NCBI GenBank assembly: GCA_020636745.1 | Contig: JACJXH010000007.1 | Coordinates: 124,001 to 188,000 of the forward strand | DNA from: Lentimicrobiaceae bacterium | GTDB lineage: Bacteria; Bacteroidota; Bacteroidia; Bacteroidales; Lentimicrobiaceae | Direction: 5' to 3' | Length of the DNA: 64,000 nucleotides | Part shown: positions 60,045 through 64,000 of the stretch, in pieces | Numbering within the stretch: position 1 is the stretch's first letter | Layout: every line of letters begins with the position of its first letter | Notes under the pieces: generated by a model | Databases searched by the model: none | What the model saw: only the letters and a program-made list of their open reading frames with translations | What the model was told of the DNA's origin: nothing | Made by a program: the position numbers and the translations under genes

Positions 60045-62507
60045 ATGAAGATTTCATACAACTGGCTTAAAGAATACATCAATACTAACCTGAGTGTTGA
60101 ACAAATTTCGCTGTTACTAACGGATATTGGTCTTGAAGTGGAGGCCATTGAAACTTTTGAGTCGCTTAAAGGCGGATTAAAAGGGGTTGTTACCGGCGAA
60201 GTGAAAACCTGCGAACGCCATCCGAATGCTGATAAACTCAGTGTTACCACTGTGGATGTTGGTGCGCCTGAGCTGTTACATATCGTTTGCGGAGCCCCCA
60301 ATGTGGCTGCAGGACAAAAAGTAGTTGTTGCTACCATCGGAACCATCATTTATAAGGGTGAGGAATCATTTGAAATCAAGAAATCAAAAATCAGGGGCGA
60401 ACTGTCAGAAGGAATGATTTGTGCTGAGGATGAGCTCGGTCTTGGTAACTCGCACGATGGCATTATGGTGCTTTCTCCTGAAGTTGAGGTTGGCATGCCT
60501 GCTGCTGACTTCTTTGGAATCAGCAACGATTTTGTTTTTGAGATCGGGTTAACTCCTAACCGCGCTGATGCAGCTTCACATATCGGAGTTGCCCGCGATT
60601 TGGCAGCAGCTATTGTGGCCAGAGGTTTAGAGACTAGCGGTGTTAAACTGCTAACACCTGATGTGTCTGATTTTAAGGTTGATAATCTGTCACTCCCGGT
60701 TGAAGTTGTGGTGGAAGATGCCGAAGCCTGTCCAAGATATTCAGGAATTACGGTTTCAGGTGTCAAAGTTGGTCCTTCTCCGGAATGGATGGTTAACAGG
60801 TTGAAAGCAATCGGAATCAGGCCCATCAACAATATTGTGGATATTACCAATTATATTTTATTTGAGTACGGCCAGCCTTTGCATGCTTTTGATGCTAAGG
60901 TTACAGGAAGTAAAGTCATAGTTAAAAAACTTGCCGAAGGAACTCCTTTTGTAACCCTTGACCAGGCTGAACGTAAATTGGGCGCAGGAGATCTGATGAT
61001 TTGCAATGCAACAGAGCCCATGTGTATTGCGGGTGTTTTTGGAGGCGCAAAGTCAGGCGTAACTGAGTCAACAACGGCTGTTTTTCTCGAAAGTGCCTGC
61101 TTTAACCCGGTGTCGGTGCGCAAAACATCAAGGTTGCATATGCTTAAAACTGATGCCTCGTTCCGTTTCGAGCGTGGCACTGACCCTGAAATTACAGTTA
61201 TTGCTCTAAAACGTGCAGCTATGCTCATCAAAGAGATTGCTGGTGGGCAAATTTCTTCTGATATAGTTGATGTTTATCCTTCACCTGTTGAACACAAAAA
61301 AGTAAGCCTCACTTTTGATTATGTAAATCGTTTTGTTGGTCAGGATATTCCTGCTGAAGATATTAAGGTGATTCTTTCCGGACTGGGCATCAACATGCTG
61401 GAAACAAGTGATTCAGGTCTGGAGATTGCCGTGCCTCCTTTTAAGGTTGATGTGACTGGTATTGCTGATGTGATTGAAGAAATTCTCAGGATTTATGGTT
61501 ATAACCGTATTGAAGCCGGAGATGGCCTGCATTCCAGCATTTCATATCATCAAAAGCCTGATAGGGAAAAACTACAGAACATTACTGCCGATTTTCTAAC
61601 AAGCAACGGCTTTAATGAAATTCTGACCAATTCACTCAGTAGTTCAATTTATTACGAAGGCAATGCCTGGTTTGAGCAGGAGAAAAGTGTTAAAATACTG
61701 AACCCGCTTTCACGCGAACTGGATACCATGCGCCAGACACTGTTATTTAGCGGGCTTGAATCGGTTTCTCACAATCTGAATCGCCGCCAGTTGAATCTTA
61801 AATTCTACGAATTTGGATTTGTGTATGAATTAACCGGTGCCAATGTAAAGGGTGATGTTAATCGTAATTACCGTGAACATAAGGAGCTGGCTTTGTTTAT
61901 GACAGGAGCGCAGCTGCCCGAAAATTGGTATGTAGCTGAGAAAAAATCCGACTTTTATGCGCTCAGGGCTTTTGTGGCCGGGGCTTTGCGAAAAGCCGGC
62001 ATCGAAATGAGCCGTCTGCAGCCTGGCGGAAATTTGCCTGCATATCTGACAGTAGGTGAAGTGTATCAAATGAATGGAAAACCTTTATGTGCCATTGGTC
62101 GTTTAAACGAAAAGCTGCTAAAGCAGTTTAGCATTGCTCAGCCCGTATTTTATGCTTGTATTCACTGGGAAAATCTGGTTCATGCTGTCAGAAAGCATAC
62201 AGTTTCCTATCGCGAAGTGCCTAAATTTCCGGAAGTTCGCCGCGATTTGGCACTGGTTCTTGATCAGTCAGTCAAATATTCAGAAATAGAAGCTATTGCT
62301 TTTAAAACCGGGAAACAATTGCTCAAAAGAATTAACCTCTTTGATGTTTACGAAGGAGATAAAATTGAGTCCGGTAAAAAATCATATGCCATTAGTTTTA
62401 TTTTGCAGGATGAAAATAAAACCCTGACCGATAAGGATATTGATAAATTTATGGACAGGTTGGCCGAAGTACTGGAAAAAGAAACAGGTGCAAAGGTGAG
62501 GCGTTAA
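60045..62507 (+). CDS. pheT: Phenylalanyl-tRNA synthetase beta subunit
   Basis: 820 residues starting MKISYNWLKEYIN at ATG 60045; an in-frame ATG at 59973 would add an unrelated N-terminus. Domains in order: tRNA-binding EMAP-like domain (about 40-155, CERHPNADKLSV and GMICAEDELGLG), B3/B4 editing region (about 210-390, RPINNIVDITNY; LHAFD), B5 (about 405-480), the catalytic-like core (about 495-705) and the C-terminal FDX-ACB domain (about 725-820, YREVPKFPEVRRDLALV). The alpha subunit (pheS) is not beside it in this window. Confidence 0.97.
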   Translation: MKISYNWLKEYINTNLSVEQISLLLTDIGLEVEAIETFESLKGGLKGVVTGEVKTCERHPNADKLSVTTVDVGAPELLHIVCGAPNVAAGQKVVVATIGTIIYKGEESFEIKKSKIRGELSEGMICAEDELGLGNSHDGIMVLSPEVEVGMPAADFFGISNDFVFEIGLTPNRADAASHIGVARDLAAAIVARGLETSGVKLLTPDVSDFKVDNLSLPVEVVVEDAEACPRYSGITVSGVKVGPSPEWMVNRLKAIGIRPINNIVDITNYILFEYGQPLHAFDAKVTGSKVIVKKLAEGTPFVTLDQAERKLGAGDLMICNATEPMCIAGVFGGAKSGVTESTTAVFLESACFNPVSVRKTSRLHMLKTDASFRFERGTDPEITVIALKRAAMLIKEIAGGQISSDIVDVYPSPVEHKKVSLTFDYVNRFVGQDIPAEDIKVILSGLGINMLETSDSGLEIAVPPFKVDVTGIADVIEEILRIYGYNRIEAGDGLHSSISYHQKPDREKLQNITADFLTSNGFNEILTNSLSSSIYYEGNAWFEQEKSVKILNPLSRELDTMRQTLLFSGLESVSHNLNRRQLNLKFYEFGFVYELTGANVKGDVNRNYREHKELALFMTGAQLPENWYVAEKKSDFYALRAFVAGALRKAGIEMSRLQPGGNLPAYLTVGEVYQMNGKPLCAIGRLNEKLLKQFSIAQPVFYACIHWENLVHAVRKHTVSYREVPKFPEVRRDLALVLDQSVKYSEIEAIAFKTGKQLLKRINLFDVYEGDKIESGKKSYAISFILQDENKTLTDKDIDKFMDRLAEVLEKETGAKVRR

Positions 62508-62831
62508 GCCGGATATAAAAGCCGGATTTGGCTGAATCAACAATGATGCTTTGGCTATAAATGTAGCGCATTCTTGAAAATCTCCTTATTGCTGCTTTAT
62601 TTAAGTCTTTTATTGTTTCGTAAAAGGAGTAATGGGATTGTATTCTGTTCGGTTTTCATTTCGTCGCGCTTTGTCTGAGATAAACTTGCTTGAATTCGCT
62701 TGCTTTGAAAGAGATTACTTTAAATGAAATGTAAAAGCCAAAAGTGCTGGATGTGCTTCAGCCGGCAAGTCAATTTTTGTACAACCAGCCTTGTGCAATT
62801 TGGGTTATTTTTGTGAACTTAATGTAAGATT
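62508..62831. other. Intergenic region between pheT and legB-like gene
   Basis: 324 bp with no credible gene. A short direct repeat (GCCGGAT twice, 62511-62530 region) follows the pheT stop but forms no terminator-like hairpin. The right end has the candidate promoter at 62806. Confidence 0.5.
62806..62813 (+). promoter_or_regulatory. Candidate -7 element for the LegB-like gene
   Basis: TATTTTTG fits TAnnTTTG, 19-26 bp upstream of the ATG. A TTTG at 62776-62779 is 26 bp away, slightly beyond the usual spacing. Confidence 0.35.
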
Positions 62832-63812
62832 ATGAAAAAAGCATTGGTAACAGGCGCCGACGGGTTTATTGGTTCTCATCTGACAGAATTGCTGCTGCAG
62901 CAAGGCTATAGTGTTGTTGCCCTGTCTTACTATAATTCGTTTAACTATTGGGGCTGGCTTGAAGATATCAAGGCCGTTGAGAATCTACAGGTAGTCACTG
63001 GTGATGTAAGAGACCCCCACTTTGTCAGGCATATTATGCAGGGCGTTGATATTGTTTTTCACCTGGCTGCGCTTATTGCTATTCCCTATTCATATCATGC
63101 ACCTGATACTTATGTTGATACCAACATCAGGGGAACGCTTAATGTTTGTCAGGCTGCCAAGGAACTTGGCGGAATTCGTGTGATAGTGACCTCTACGTCT
63201 GAAGTTTATGGTACAGCTCAGTATGTGCCCATTGATGAGAAACATCCCAAACAACCCCAGTCGCCCTATTCAGCTTCAAAAATTGGAGCCGATGCCATGG
63301 CCATGAGCTTTTTTAATGCTTTTAACCTGCCGGTGACCATCGCCAGACCGTTTAATACATATGGCCCCAGACAGTCGGCTCGTGCCATTATCCCAACCAT
63401 TATTACCCAGATAGCTAATGGCATAAGTGAAATAAAGCTCGGGGATCTGTCACCGACCCGCGACTTTAATTTTGTAAAAGATACCGCCAGAGGATTTTTG
63501 GCCATCGCCCGTTGTAATGAAACCATTGGCAGGGAGGTCAATATTGCTTCTAATTTCGAAATTTCTATGGCTGATACGCTCAATATTATCAAAGAGCTGA
63601 TGCAAAGTGATGTTCATTTTATTACCGATCATCAAAGGCTGCGACCTGAAAATTCAGAAGTGTTCCGTTTGTGGGGTGACAATAAATTGATAGTTGGCCT
63701 AACAGGCTGGAAGCCTGAATACAATATCAGAGAGGGGCTTCGCGAAACCATCAACTGGTTTGCTGTTCCTGCTAATCTGGCAAAATATAAAGCCGGTATC
63801 TATAATTTATAG
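62832..63812 (+). CDS. NAD-dependent nucleotide-sugar 4,6-dehydratase, LegB-like
   Basis: 326 residues, extended short-chain dehydrogenase/reductase. NAD-binding TGADGFIG (7-14), active-site region TSTSEVYG (120-127) with Glu124, and YSASK with Tyr146/Lys150. The N-terminal half, including the SYYNSFNYWGWL stretch (32-43), closely resembles LegB, which makes the first 4-keto-6-deoxy intermediate for legionaminic-acid-type nonulosonic sugars; UDP- or GDP-GlcNAc would be the substrate. PHP-type GDP-mannose dehydratase is the main alternative. It may be the first gene of a glycan locus beyond the window edge. Confidence 0.82.
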   Translation: MKKALVTGADGFIGSHLTELLLQQGYSVVALSYYNSFNYWGWLEDIKAVENLQVVTGDVRDPHFVRHIMQGVDIVFHLAALIAIPYSYHAPDTYVDTNIRGTLNVCQAAKELGGIRVIVTSTSEVYGTAQYVPIDEKHPKQPQSPYSASKIGADAMAMSFFNAFNLPVTIARPFNTYGPRQSARAIIPTIITQIANGISEIKLGDLSPTRDFNFVKDTARGFLAIARCNETIGREVNIASNFEISMADTLNIIKELMQSDVHFITDHQRLRPENSEVFRLWGDNKLIVGLTGWKPEYNIREGLRETINWFAVPANLAKYKAGIYNL

Positions 63813-63983
63813 ATTTTTTGATTCGCTTTATTCCAGTAAACTGACATTCAAAAGGCGCTTTTCGTTACTTGTATTTCCATGCTTTTGTTAAGTATTGCTC
63901 TGCAAAAACCATTAAGCTGGTTTGCTGTTTATTTGATTGTTGATGAATGAATTGCATGAATCAAACTCAAAAAACGGAAGCTT

Positions 63984-64000
63984 ATGGAAACAAAATTCGG
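63984..64000 (+). CDS. Possible 5' end of the next gene (cut by the window edge)
   Basis: An ATG at 63984 opens the frame M-E-T-K-F to the edge, on the same strand as the LegB-like gene and 171 bp after it. Five codons are too few to identify anything; a real start is plausible given the position. Confidence 0.25.

Noticed and set aside
1..64000. CRISPR arrays, tRNA/rRNA genes, insertion sequences, prophage genes
   Set aside because: Looked for direct repeats with regular spacing, tRNA-like folds, transposase motifs and phage structural genes; none seen.

Overview
The window is from a member of the Bacteroidota, most likely class Bacteroidia; nothing visible fixes the genus. The evidence is a complete type IX secretion (T9SS) core operon (porP-porK-porL-porM-porN), porW, seven large exported proteins that end in T9SS type A sorting domains (YPNP-type start, GIYxVK-type ending), start codons without clear Shine-Dalgarno sequences, and candidate TAnnTTTG -7 promoter elements. 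No rRNA, tRNA, CRISPR array, insertion sequence or phage gene was seen.

Region 1 (1-29.3 kb) is entirely on the minus strand and is an accessory block of T9SS cargo. It holds a subtilisin-like (S8) protease, two papain-like (C1) proteases on either side of an AlgJ/AlgX-type SGNH protein, three gingipain-like (C25) proteases and an Asp-box (BNR) beta-propeller protein. A hybrid sensor kinase and an NtrC-type sigma-54 activator sit in the middle (14.1-17.6 kb). Strong hairpin terminators divide it into transcription units: 29.3->21.8 kb (C25 + BNR), 21.7->17.9 kb (C25), 17.6->14.0 kb (two-component system), 13.8->10.3 kb (C25) and 10.2->0.1 kb (C1, SGNH, C1, S8). The cargo proteins have different catalytic heads but share the same tail modules: CARDB-like pairs, a MAM-like beta-sandwich and about 80-residue Ig/PKD-like repeats.

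Region 2 (29.8-38.3 kb) is mixed: a ROK-family sugar kinase, a zinc-ribbon protein, an exported coiled-coil protein, a DUF364-type protein, a secreted GH92 alpha-mannosidase, and a sulfide:quinone oxidoreductase-like flavoprotein followed by a tiny amphipathic ORF.

Region 3 (38.4-63.8 kb) is mainly core genome. On the minus strand are porW, bactofilin, AtpZ, an AtpI-like membrane protein and polA. On the plus strand are an M23 peptidase, dxr and rseP. Two tandem YitT transporters (minus) precede the por operon (plus), then recG, pheT and a LegB-like nucleotide-sugar 4,6-dehydratase that may open a surface-glycan locus running off the right edge.

Inferred as a whole, the window carries both the secretion machine and a set of its protease cargo. 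The cargo would be exported by Sec, moved across the outer membrane by T9SS and attached to surface polysaccharide, to which the LegB-type pathway might contribute. The most unusual structures are the dockerin-like calcium loops inserted between catalytic His and Asn of both papain-like proteases, and a beta domain nested inside a split Ig (He_PIG-like) domain in the same two proteins.
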